27,073 bases of DNA, taken from NCBI GenBank assembly GCA_900550955.1, contig URUF01000029.1, positions 1 to 27,073 on the forward strand, read 5' to 3'. The notes beneath the pieces were generated by a model. It was not told where the DNA came from and ran no database searches. It saw only the letters and a list, made by a program, of their open reading frames with translations. How positions within the stretch are numbered: the first letter of the stretch is position 1; every line of letters begins with the position of its first letter. This document shows, one piece after another, positions 14,824 to 21,310 of this stretch. The DNA is from an uncultured Eubacteriales bacterium (GTDB taxonomy: Bacteria > Bacillota > Clostridia > Christensenellales > Aristaeellaceae). The position numbers and the translations under genes were made by a program.

Positions 14824-15450
14824 TTACTCCTCCAAGGGATCCTCAATGTTGGTGGTCACCCTAAAGGTGTGGGAGTGCCCGCCCTCGCACGTGGTTACGT
14901 CATTCAAATAATGAACATGGCCGCAGCCCGTGGGATAGCCGATGGAGGTACGGCCGCAGAATTCATGCTTGTGGCCGTCATAGGTGTCGGTGGTGAAGGT
15001 TACGTCATGAACATGGGACTGGCCTACGTCAATGGCGTTTCCGGAAACGGTGGCAAAGCGGTGGTTGTGCGCTTCGCAGCCTTCCCCGGCAAGGCGCACG
15101 CTGCCCTGAATTTCATGGTTGTGATCTTCCGTGCAGCAGCCGTCCTGGCTGCGGGCGGTTCCATTCTCGCGGCAGCAGCCGCTGCGCGTGGTTTCCCGCT
15201 CGCAGCAGCGCGCGCTGCGGGTTTCATTTTCATGGCAGCAGCCGCAGCGGTTCCTTTCGTGCTCGCAGCAGCCGTTGGCGCTGCGGGCGGTTCCATTCTC
15301 GCAGCAGCAACCGCTGCGCGTGGTTTCCCGCTCGCAGCAGCGCGCGCTGCGGGTTTCGTTGCCATGGCAGCAGCCGCAGCGGTTCCTTTCGTGCTCGCAG
15401 CAGCTGCGGTTGTCATCCATGTTGGTATTGAGAATGCGGAAATTTTCCAT
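14824..15450 (-). CDS. YmaF-family protein with Cys-rich N-terminal repeat region
   Basis: The 208-residue protein has two parts. Residues 107-208 are YmaF-like, with six His-x-His motifs (HNH, HNH, HVH, HKH, HVH, HSH) spaced through a probable beta-rich fold; the family function is unknown. Residues 17-104 are two almost identical 44-residue repeats in which CC pairs recur every 10-11 residues (CCEHERNRCGCCH.NETRSARCC...), giving about 19 Cys before the YmaF part. No signal peptide or membrane segment is seen. The Cys/His content suggests metal binding or disulfide cross-linking, as in spore-coat proteins, but this is inference. ATG 15450 has a GAGGTGG site just upstream. It is monocistronic between a strong hairpin and family B elements. 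Confidence 0.75.
   Translation of the reverse strand: MENFRILNTNMDDNRSCCEHERNRCGCCHGNETRSARCCERETTRSGCCCENGTARSANGCCEHERNRCGCCHENETRSARCCERETTRSGCCRENGTARSQDGCCTEDHNHEIQGSVRLAGEGCEAHNHRFATVSGNAIDVGQSHVHDVTFTTDTYDGHKHEFCGRTSIGYPTGCGHVHYLNDVTTCEGGHSHTFRVTTNIEDPLEE
15139..15402 (-). repeat. 132-bp in-frame tandem duplication in the YmaF-like gene
   Basis: Two copies, 15402-15271 and 15270-15139, encode the 44-residue Cys-rich unit. They differ at only a handful of bases, mainly at three variable residue positions. Within each copy a looser unit of about 11 codons, each with a CC pair, recurs four times. The low divergence implies a recent duplication or ongoing homogenisation. Confidence 0.9.
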
Positions 15451-15497
15451 AATCCACCTCGTCGTTTATTGGCGCCAACTCAAATGAGCGCCTATTT

Positions 15498-15524
15498 CAT
15501 CGTATGTGAAACAAAAGGCAAGGT
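15498..15524 (-). promoter_or_regulatory. Possible sporulation-type promoter of the YmaF-like gene
   Basis: On the minus strand AC is followed after 16 bases by CATACGATG, close to the sigma-K pattern (AC, then CATAnnnTA). It lies about 50 bases upstream of the start codon. No clear sigma-A promoter is visible. The match is short, so the call is weak. Confidence 0.25.
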
Positions 15525-15550
15525 GAAAAAGAAAGAAAGACCGTCCATCA

Positions 15551-15650
15551 TACTCGCTTCCCATGAGCCCAACCCCCGCCCGCCGGGGGCGCATAGCGCC
15601 CCGCACCCCCAAAAAAGGCTGCAATCCGGGGTTCAAATTCAAAGCCCCTG
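15551..15650 (-). repeat. Family B structured element, degenerate copy (B3)
   Basis: On the minus strand this copy has GGGGC...CCCC in place of the first hairpin, then a disrupted second stem, then the same GGCGGGCGGGGGTTGGG end as copy B2. Both also share the flanking GGAAGCGAGTA. It lies between ymaF and copy B2, so the two form a partial direct duplication. Confidence 0.6.
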
Positions 15651-15710
15651 AAAGCCGGGCCACCCTCCGTGGCCCGGCGGAAAAAAGCCAGACGGCCCTT
15701 TTGCCGTCTG
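15651..15710. repeat. Two perfect GC-rich hairpins between family B copies
   Basis: GCCGGGCCAC/GTGGCCCGGC (about 15654-15678) and GCCAGACGGC/GCCGTCTGGC (about 15687-15712) are perfect 10-bp stems with short loops. No coding function is evident. They may be modules of the repeat family or weak terminators downstream of dnaN. Confidence 0.55.
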
Positions 15711-15813
15711 GCGTACTCGCTTCCTACGCACCCAACCCCCGCCCGCCGGGGCGCTGCGCGCCCTGCGGCCCTTTTGAGGGCCGCAGTCCGGGGTCCAGGG
15801 GCTCAGCCCCTGG
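15711..15813 (-). repeat. Family B structured element (copy B2) abutting the dnaN stop
   Basis: Read on the minus strand directly after the dnaN stop: CCAGGGGCTGAGCCCCTGG hairpin, ACCCCGGA linker, perfect hairpin CTGCGGCCC-tcaaaa-GGGCCGCAG, then a GGCGGGCGGGGGTTGGG end. Relative to copy B1 both halves of the second stem change together, so pairing is kept. Confidence 0.75.
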
Positions 15814-16929
15814 TTAGTTGTATACGCGTACTGGTAGGACTAGGTATAGGTAGCTGTCGCCCTCCATGGGGGAGATCACACAGGGGCTTACGTTGGTGTT
15901 CATGCAAAGGGTGCAGCAGTCCTCGTCCACGTTTTTGATCACGTCGCTGATGTAGCGGCTGTTGAAGGCGATCTCGATATCCTCGCCCTCCAGATGGGCG
16001 TCCAGCTCCTCCAAAACATCGCCCAGCTCGCTCATGGAGGTAATGCGTAGGTTGTTTTGCGTGGCCTTCATGCGGATGAGGTTGTTTTTGCCCTCCTTTG
16101 CCATAAGGCTGGCGCGCTCGATGGCGTCCTGTAGCTCCTTGCGCTTTACGGTAACGCGGGTTAGCCAGGCGGTGGGCAGAATTTGGCGGTAGTTGATATA
16201 TTCCCCAGCCAGCAGGCTGGTTACCAGAGTGGTTTTTCCCATTACGGCCATCATGTGGGTGTTGTCCAGGTGGAAGGTGGCCATGGAGTCATCGTCCTCC
16301 ATGATGTGGGCAATCTCGTTCATAACGCGGCCGGGGATGATGGCGCTTACCTTGTCCACGCCGTCGGGCAGCACAAAATTGTCGTGCATGCGCTGAAGCG
16401 CCAAGCGGAAGCCGTCCAGGCCCACCAGGCGCAGCTCGTCGCGGGTAACCTCCATCAGGCAGCCGGTAAGGGCCTGGCGGCTTTCCTGCAAGGCGATGGC
16501 AAAGGTAACCTTGCTGATCATATCGCGCAGCTTTTTCTGGGGGAAATGCAGGGCATGGGTATTGACCAGGTCCTTCATTTGAGGGAACTCGGCGCTGGGC
16601 ATGCCGGTGATGGTGGAGCGGCTTTGGCAGCAGCGAATGGTTACCGCCAGCTTTTCGTTCATGCTGAAGGTAACGGCGCCCTCGGGCAGCTTGCGCACAA
16701 TCTCGGTAAGCAGCCTGCCGGGCAAAACAACCTCGCCGGGCTCGTCTACATTTGCCTGTACCTGGCTTTTGATGCTAAGCGAGCCGTCGGAGCACATCAG
16801 CTCCACCTCGTCCTCGCCGGCGCGCAGCAAAACGCCCTCCAAAATTTGCATGGCGGGGCGGGCGCTCAAGGCGCGGGTGGCGTTTACCAGCCCGTTCAGC
16901 AATTCCTGTGCGGAACACTCAAATTTCAT
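15814..16929 (-). CDS. dnaN: DNA polymerase III subunit beta (sliding clamp)
   Basis: The 371-residue protein is a full-length beta clamp of three similar domains that encircles DNA and tethers polymerase III. Family landmarks are the N-terminal MKFECSAQELLNGL, the TGCLMEV and DGFRLAL segments in the second domain, and the C-terminal PMEGDSYLYLVLPVR that lines the protein-binding pocket. GGAGG lies 9 bases before ATG. Unusually, dnaA is not upstream and recF is not downstream. Upstream is about 425 bases of non-coding DNA with origin features, then an HPr-like gene. Downstream is a family B element. I see no clear sigma-A promoter, although TACAAT (16958-16953) inside the origin region could be a -10. 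Confidence 0.97.
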   Translation of the reverse strand: MKFECSAQELLNGLVNATRALSARPAMQILEGVLLRAGEDEVELMCSDGSLSIKSQVQANVDEPGEVVLPGRLLTEIVRKLPEGAVTFSMNEKLAVTIRCCQSRSTITGMPSAEFPQMKDLVNTHALHFPQKKLRDMISKVTFAIALQESRQALTGCLMEVTRDELRLVGLDGFRLALQRMHDNFVLPDGVDKVSAIIPGRVMNEIAHIMEDDDSMATFHLDNTHMMAVMGKTTLVTSLLAGEYINYRQILPTAWLTRVTVKRKELQDAIERASLMAKEGKNNLIRMKATQNNLRITSMSELGDVLEELDAHLEGEDIEIAFNSRYISDVIKNVDEDCCTLCMNTNVSPCVISPMEGDSYLYLVLPVRVYN

Positions 16930-17355
16930 GCTTGGAACCTCCGAAAACCAATATTGTAGTAGATGGATTTATTTTCAGTAGTAGTAGTAGTAGGGGCTGT
17001 GGAAACCGTGGAAAAGCGCCTTCCGCCCTTTGGCGGCCTCAAAAATGCCCTTGGAAAAGCTATGGAAAACGCTTTTGTTTTCCATGCTTTTTCCATAACA
17101 CAGTTCCTATTTGAGGGCAGATAAAACCGCTTACCAGTACCATTTCGCCCCGCATGAGGAAGTTTCCTGCCAAAACCGAAGGAAACCCTTCGACAAAATG
17201 CATGAAAAAGACATCAAAAGGGCGCGTTTTCCACACTTTCCACAGGATAAGGAAAATGCGGCGTGGAAAACGCAATACGCCTATCCAAAGCCTTTCCAGC
17301 GTTGTTCCACAATTTTACCACGCGTTTTTCAACAAAAAAAGGGCGCGGGTATGAA
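16930..17355 (-). other. Probable chromosomal replication origin (oriC) upstream of dnaN
   Basis: These 426 non-coding bases hold many near-matches to the DnaA box TTATCCACA. In one orientation: TTTTCCACA 17227-17235, CTTTCCACA 17236-17244 and TGTTCCACA 17303-17311. In the other: GTTTCCACA 17006-16998, TTTTCCACG 17015-17007, TTTTCCATA 17069-17061 and TTTTCCACG 17270-17262. TTTTCCATA also occurs near 17088-17096. The most dnaN-proximal pair is followed by a GC clamp, CTA triplets and AT-rich DNA. No gene is visible in the stretch. Boxes are mostly 7-8 of 9 to the B. subtilis consensus, so a local consensus of TTTTCCACA is implied. Alternatively it is a DnaA-responsive promoter region of dnaN. 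Confidence 0.7.
16976..17015 (-). other. DnaA-box pair, GC clamp and DnaA-trio array
   Basis: On the minus strand two abutting nonamers, TTTTCCACG (17015-17007) and GTTTCCACA (17006-16998), are followed by GCCC (16997-16994), five exact CTA triplets (16993-16979) and CTG. AT-rich DNA follows, with two more CTA triplets at 16962-16957. This is the arrangement of the bacterial basal unwinding element, where DnaA loads from double-stranded boxes onto single-stranded trios. As in Bacillus subtilis, it points toward dnaN. Confidence 0.75.
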
Positions 17356-17607
17356 CTAGCGAATCAGCACGTCGCGCATGGCCTGGGTGGCCGCGTCCTC
17401 CTGCGGCCCGTCGGCCACAAGGTCCATCTGCCCGTTTTTGGGAATGATTTGCGAAAGCAGGCCGATCATGCTTTTGAGGTTTAAAATAGAACGGTCGCAT
17501 TCCAGGGTAAGCGTGCAGGGGAAGCGGGAGGCCGTGGCGGCGATTCTGGCCGCGCGCTCGCGGTCGATCAATTTCAGGCCCTGTACGTCAATTTTGGTTC
17601 GAATCAT
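17356..17607 (-). CDS. HPr-family protein lacking the phosphotransfer His (Crh-like)
   Basis: The 83-residue protein has HPr length and layout. The Ser46 site of HPrK-dependent phosphorylation is conserved exactly at residue 46 in NLKSMIGLLS, whereas position 15, the PEP-dependent phosphohistidine, is Asp within LKLIDRERAA. That pattern matches Crh-type catabolite co-regulators, which cannot pass phosphate to sugars but can partner CcpA when Ser46 is phosphorylated. The start at 17607 is supported by AGGAGG at 17617-17622 and overlaps the end of whiA by 20 bases, so the two are translationally linked. whiA-crh adjacency is also known in Bacillus subtilis. Confidence 0.82.
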   Translation of the reverse strand: MIRTKIDVQGLKLIDRERAARIAATASRFPCTLTLECDRSILNLKSMIGLLSQIIPKNGQMDLVADGPQEDAATQAMRDVLIR

Positions 17608-18571
17608 CGGGCATCTCCTCCTGTGATGGGGCGAGGGGGGCATCGGCTAAGGCCATCAGGCGGCGCATGCGGTGGTTCACGCCGCTTTTGCCAAGGGGCG
17701 GGTCAAGCATGGCTCCCAGCTGCGCAAGGGTCGCATCCGGCGCGTTTAAGCGTGCCATGGCGATTTGCTGAAGCGATTCCGGAAGCGAATTCAGCCTGTT
17801 TTCCTCCAGTAGGCGGCGTATGGCGGATAGCTGCTGGCCGCTTGCGTCCATTTGCTTTTGCAGGTTGGCGCTGTCGCAGTTCATGGCGCGGTTCACGCCG
17901 CCCAGCACCTGCCGCTTTACGCGCAAATCCTCAATTTGCATAACCGCGGCGTGCGCGCCAAGCGCGGTTAACAGCGTTACAATGTGGTCGCTCTGCTTCC
18001 AATAGAAAAAGGCGTGATCCTTCCGGGCGCTCAGGCGGATGGGCAGGCCAAGGCGCTGCAAGCATTTGGCCATCATGGCGCGCGCGTCGCCGTCGTGAAA
18101 ATGCATTTCCAAATGATAGCCCTGCTCGGGGTTTGACATGGTGCCGCCGCCCAGCAGCGCGCCCCTTAGGAACGCGCGCATGCAGCACATGCGCGTAAGC
18201 GGCAGGCGGGGCGTAGTGGAACGAAGGGAGCAGCCGCCCTCTGGGGAGGCTTCCATCATCCCCAGGGCGCGTAAAAGAGCCGGGGATTGCACCGGCCCCA
18301 GCGTGAGCACGCATTTGCGCGTGCCGCCAAAACGGGCGCTGGTCACGTAATGGATTTGCGGGGTAAGGCGAAGGGCTTGCGCCAGCAGCGTATAGGCCCT
18401 GCGGCACACCGCAAGGCTTTCTGAGGAAAACTGCACGTTTACGCGCCCACGCCCAAGCAAGCTAAGGCTGCCCATGGTAACGTACAAGCCGCAAAGCTCG
18501 CTTAATCCGCAGCAGCTTTTTTCCGGCTTTACAAGGCATAGCTCCCTTTTGCAGTCAGAGGAAAAGGACAT
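17588..18571 (-). CDS. whiA: Sporulation/cell-division regulator WhiA
   Basis: The 327-residue protein has an N-terminal LAGLIDADG-homing-endonuclease-like fold (about 1-215) and a C-terminal helix-turn-helix. The latter is visible as LNAPDATLAQLGAMLDPPLGKSGVNHRMRRL near the end. The segments FLRGALLGGGTMSNPEQGYHLE and NRAMNCDSANLQKQ are family signatures. In Firmicutes WhiA influences cell division and chromosome segregation; in actinomycetes it controls sporulation. ATG 18571 is chosen (AAGGAGG immediately upstream, family-like MSFSSDCKREL start); the frame stays open for another 90 codons. yvcK and rapZ, usual partners upstream, are absent. A strong promoter lies just before it. Confidence 0.95.
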   Translation of the reverse strand: MSFSSDCKRELCLVKPEKSCCGLSELCGLYVTMGSLSLLGRGRVNVQFSSESLAVCRRAYTLLAQALRLTPQIHYVTSARFGGTRKCVLTLGPVQSPALLRALGMMEASPEGGCSLRSTTPRLPLTRMCCMRAFLRGALLGGGTMSNPEQGYHLEMHFHDGDARAMMAKCLQRLGLPIRLSARKDHAFFYWKQSDHIVTLLTALGAHAAVMQIEDLRVKRQVLGGVNRAMNCDSANLQKQMDASGQQLSAIRRLLEENRLNSLPESLQQIAMARLNAPDATLAQLGAMLDPPLGKSGVNHRMRRLMALADAPLAPSQEEMPDDSNQN

Positions 18572-18601
18572 AGGCCCTCCTTCATGCAACGGTATAGGTC
18601 T

Positions 18602-18630
18602 ATTGTATCCAAACCGGGATGAAACGTCAA
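18602..18630 (-). promoter_or_regulatory. Promoter of whiA-crh
   Basis: On the minus strand TTGACG (18630-18625) and TACAAT (18607-18602) are exactly 17 bases apart, ending about 30 bases before the whiA start codon. It is one of the best sigma-A promoters in the window. It makes whiA-crh independent of the glycosyltransferase operon upstream. Confidence 0.8.
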
Positions 18631-18665
18631 TGATTCCGGGGCGTTTGGCGTAAAAAATGGGTTTT

Positions 18666-19808
18666 TTAGCGGTAAAGGTCCAGCCAGGTTTCTTTGACGG
18701 CCGGCCAGGAATACCGGCGGGGGAACTCCGCGCGTTTTTCGGGCGCAAGCCCGGTGATATCCCCGTCCATGGCGCGCATGAGCAGGGCGGGAACCTCGTC
18801 AAACGCCTCAAAGGAGGGAAGCGCGATATCCATTTCCTCAAGCTGGGGATAGTGAAGCCACGCGCCCTTTATAACGCACGCGCCCGCATAGAGGTATTCC
18901 TGCATGCTGGCAGAAAACGCGTCGGTTGTGATCGCCAGCACAAACACGTTTGCCGAAAGGCGCAGCATGGCGCTTTCCTCCGGGCCCATGAAGCGTGTGA
19001 GCGCCACGGTTTGGCAGGGCAGCCTGCCCGCCAGCTCGCGCGTGGCGGCCGTATAGGCGGGGTCGTTCTCGCCGTAGGTTTGCTGCAATACAAGGGTCAT
19101 GCGCTCGAGGCGCTCCTTAGGCATACGGGCTAACGCCTCAATGACCTGCTTTTGCTGCTGCGCGGAGGAGGCGCTGTACCCCACGCACACCACAAAGCGA
19201 TCCGGCGCTATGCCAAAGCGCGCGCGGCACTCCGGCAGGCTGTAACGCCCCCGCGCAAGGTCGATATCCCGATAGCCGTTTTGCCCAAAATAGATGAGCG
19301 CGGTTTTTTGGGCCGCCGCCCCGCCATATACGCGGCGGACCATATCGCGGTTCAATTCGCTGTGAACGCTTATTTTGTTCGCCCGCTTCAGGTAAGGGGC
19401 CATTTGCCTGAGCGCGCAGGGGCTGGAACGCATAAGGTCGCTGCCCCAAAAGCTGGCGACCCAGCGCGCCCGGAAGCGCCCGGCAAGCCTTGCGCCCAGC
19501 GCCAGGTCGCGCTGGGACAGGTAGTGGTTGTGCACAATATCAAACGGGCCAAGCTTTTTAAGATCGCGCGCATTAAGCGCCACGCGCGCCCACATGCGCA
19601 GGCGCGGTATATGGCGAACCACCGGCAGGGCGTGACGGTCCCGGTATACCGTAACGCCGTTTTCACGGTAAAAATCATCGTATTTGCCGCCGTCGCCCCA
19701 GATAGGGAACAAAACCACCTCGTACCCCTCGGGCAAGAGCAGGTTTTCCAAAAGGCGCTTTGTCCAAAAGCTGTCCGCGTCGGAAATCATCAGCATGCGC
19801 TTACTCAT
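18666..19808 (-). CDS. GT-B fold glycosyltransferase (GT4/GT56-like)
   Basis: The 380-residue cytosolic or membrane-associated enzyme probably transfers a sugar during cell-surface polysaccharide synthesis. N-terminal domain: a Rossmann-like start MSKRMLMISDADSFW, then FDIVHNHYLSQRD (about 89-101) and ASFWGSD (118-124). C-terminal domain: FVVCVGYSASSAQQQK (205-220), and a nucleotide-sugar region with DAFSASMQEYLYAGA (296-310). The FWGSD segment and the layout recall WecF-type GT56 enzymes as well as GT4; the donor is unknown. The start ATG overlaps the flippase stop as ATGAGTAA, with GGAGG upstream inside the flippase gene. It is the last gene of the rarA-kinase-flippase-GT run. Confidence 0.8.
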   Translation of the reverse strand: MSKRMLMISDADSFWTKRLLENLLLPEGYEVVLFPIWGDGGKYDDFYRENGVTVYRDRHALPVVRHIPRLRMWARVALNARDLKKLGPFDIVHNHYLSQRDLALGARLAGRFRARWVASFWGSDLMRSSPCALRQMAPYLKRANKISVHSELNRDMVRRVYGGAAAQKTALIYFGQNGYRDIDLARGRYSLPECRARFGIAPDRFVVCVGYSASSAQQQKQVIEALARMPKERLERMTLVLQQTYGENDPAYTAATRELAGRLPCQTVALTRFMGPEESAMLRLSANVFVLAITTDAFSASMQEYLYAGACVIKGAWLHYPQLEEMDIALPSFEAFDEVPALLMRAMDGDITGLAPEKRAEFPRRYSWPAVKETWLDLYR

Positions 19809-21273
19809 GACGCTTTTTCCCTCCCAGGCGGCGTTTCATAAAGCCCCGCCCCGCCGTAAGCAGCTGCATGGCCGTTTGCCACAGGGTTGCCAACTCCCGC
19901 CGGTACAGGGCGCAGGCAAGCGCCAGGATCCCTATAAGCGCCGCGTATTTCCACGCGCCCGCCATAAGCAGGTTGCAAAGCGAGGCGGCCAGCATCAGCC
20001 CAATGGTTTGCGCCAGATAGCGGTAGCTGGAAATGGCCTTGTAATACCTTTCGCCGATAAAGGTGCGCAAAAGCAGCGTTAAAATGGCGCTGAGCGCCGA
20101 GGCCACCGCCGCGCCCGTCATGCCCAGCAGGGGAATGAACAGGAAGCACAGCCCTATGTTTACGGCGGCGGAGAACAGGTAGATAAGCGTAGTCCAGTAG
20201 GTTTTTTTGGAAATGGTCACGCCCATGCCGGTGGTTTCGCCCAGGCAGTAGCAAATGGGCGATAGGAACAAAAACGGGAAGAAGATCACGGAGCTGCGGT
20301 AGCTTTTGCCCAGCAGCAAAAACACCGGCCCCTGCAAAAGCGTGATCGCAAGGCCAAACAGCGTAAGCATGCAAGCCATTAGCCTGTGCACGGTATAGAA
20401 GCGCCGATGCTGGTCGTTTTGGTAGTTTTCCAGCACATAGGGGGCCCAGTAGGTATTAAAGCCCGTTTGAATGATATTGATGGTGGAGGCTAGGCCCAGG
20501 GCGCTGGAAAACACGCCCGCCGCGGAAAAGCCCAGAAGGCTGCGAAGCGCCAGGGTGCTTATGGAGCTGTTCAGCCAGGTAAGCACGCTTAGCGGAACCA
20601 GCGGCAGCGCGAAGGCCGCCAGCTCGCGCACGGCAGGCGCGTTGATTTGGGACATAAAGCGGATATCCAGCTGCCTGCGCTGCACGGCAATGAAGCACAG
20701 CGTAAACAGCCCCATCAAAACCGTAAGCGCCATCATGGCCGCCCGTCCCGTGGGGCGGGTGAAGCCGATCGCCAGATAGGCAATTTTGGTAAGCAGCACA
20801 TGCAAAACGCCCTGAATGGTATAGAGCATGGCGTTTTGCTCCATGCGGTAGCAAAGGGAGAGGAAGCGGTAAACCACCAGGCAGCCGCTGTAAAGGCACA
20901 GGCATAGGAAAACGCCCCTATCGGGCTTGCCCACAATGCCGTTGGCAAGCGGCTGCCAGAAGGCCGTAAGCACAAGCGAGCCCAAAACCGCCGCCCCCAG
21001 CGCCGCCGCCAGGCAAAAGGTAAGCAGCCCCCGGCGCGTCAAGCGCCCAGGCAGCTCGCGGAAAAAGCGCACGAACGCCTGATCCAGCCCCAAATAGCAT
21101 ATGGAGCAAAACAGCGACGCATAGGTGCCAAACATGCCTACCTTGGCCAGCTCCTCGGGCTCAAACAGGCGGGTGGATATGGGCGTAGCCAAAAAGCCCA
21201 GCACAAACGATACCCATGTGACCATGGAAAAACCGACCATGTTTTTCAAAAACGTTTGCTTGGTGCGTTCCAT
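19801..21273 (-). CDS. Polysaccharide flippase (MOP/Wzx-like)
   Basis: The 490-residue membrane protein has about 12-14 hydrophobic segments. Its N-terminus fits oligosaccharide flippases of the MOP exporter superfamily, with LKNMVGFSMVTWVSFVLGF, then ISTRLFEPEELAKVGMF. It would move a lipid-linked sugar unit across the membrane. The downstream glycosyltransferase overlaps it by 8 bases, supporting a shared pathway. The ATG has no good Shine-Dalgarno site; translation may depend on coupling to the kinase gene, whose stop lies 37 bases upstream. No polymerase (Wzy) is adjacent. Confidence 0.85.
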   Translation of the reverse strand: MERTKQTFLKNMVGFSMVTWVSFVLGFLATPISTRLFEPEELAKVGMFGTYASLFCSICYLGLDQAFVRFFRELPGRLTRRGLLTFCLAAALGAAVLGSLVLTAFWQPLANGIVGKPDRGVFLCLCLYSGCLVVYRFLSLCYRMEQNAMLYTIQGVLHVLLTKIAYLAIGFTRPTGRAAMMALTVLMGLFTLCFIAVQRRQLDIRFMSQINAPAVRELAAFALPLVPLSVLTWLNSSISTLALRSLLGFSAAGVFSSALGLASTINIIQTGFNTYWAPYVLENYQNDQHRRFYTVHRLMACMLTLFGLAITLLQGPVFLLLGKSYRSSVIFFPFLFLSPICYCLGETTGMGVTISKKTYWTTLIYLFSAAVNIGLCFLFIPLLGMTGAAVASALSAILTLLLRTFIGERYYKAISSYRYLAQTIGLMLAASLCNLLMAGAWKYAALIGILALACALYRRELATLWQTAMQLLTAGRGFMKRRLGGKKRHE

Positions 21274-21310
21274 GTGCGTTGCGGGCCGGGCCCGCGCCCC
21301 TTTCCTTAGG

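Noticed and set aside
15139..15402. Tandem repeats considered as a CRISPR array
   Set aside because: Two adjacent 132-bp units without spacers, in frame inside a protein gene, and no cas genes nearby.
14743..15651. 302-codon Ala-rich plus frame opposite the YmaF-like gene
   Set aside because: Its Ala/Ala repeats are the antisense reading of the Cys codons; the minus frame has the ribosome site and the HxH and CC patterns.
16976..16993. TAG triplets dismissed at first as a simple microsatellite
   Set aside because: The flanking GC clamp and paired DnaA-box-like sites on the correct side make the DnaA-trio reading better supported.
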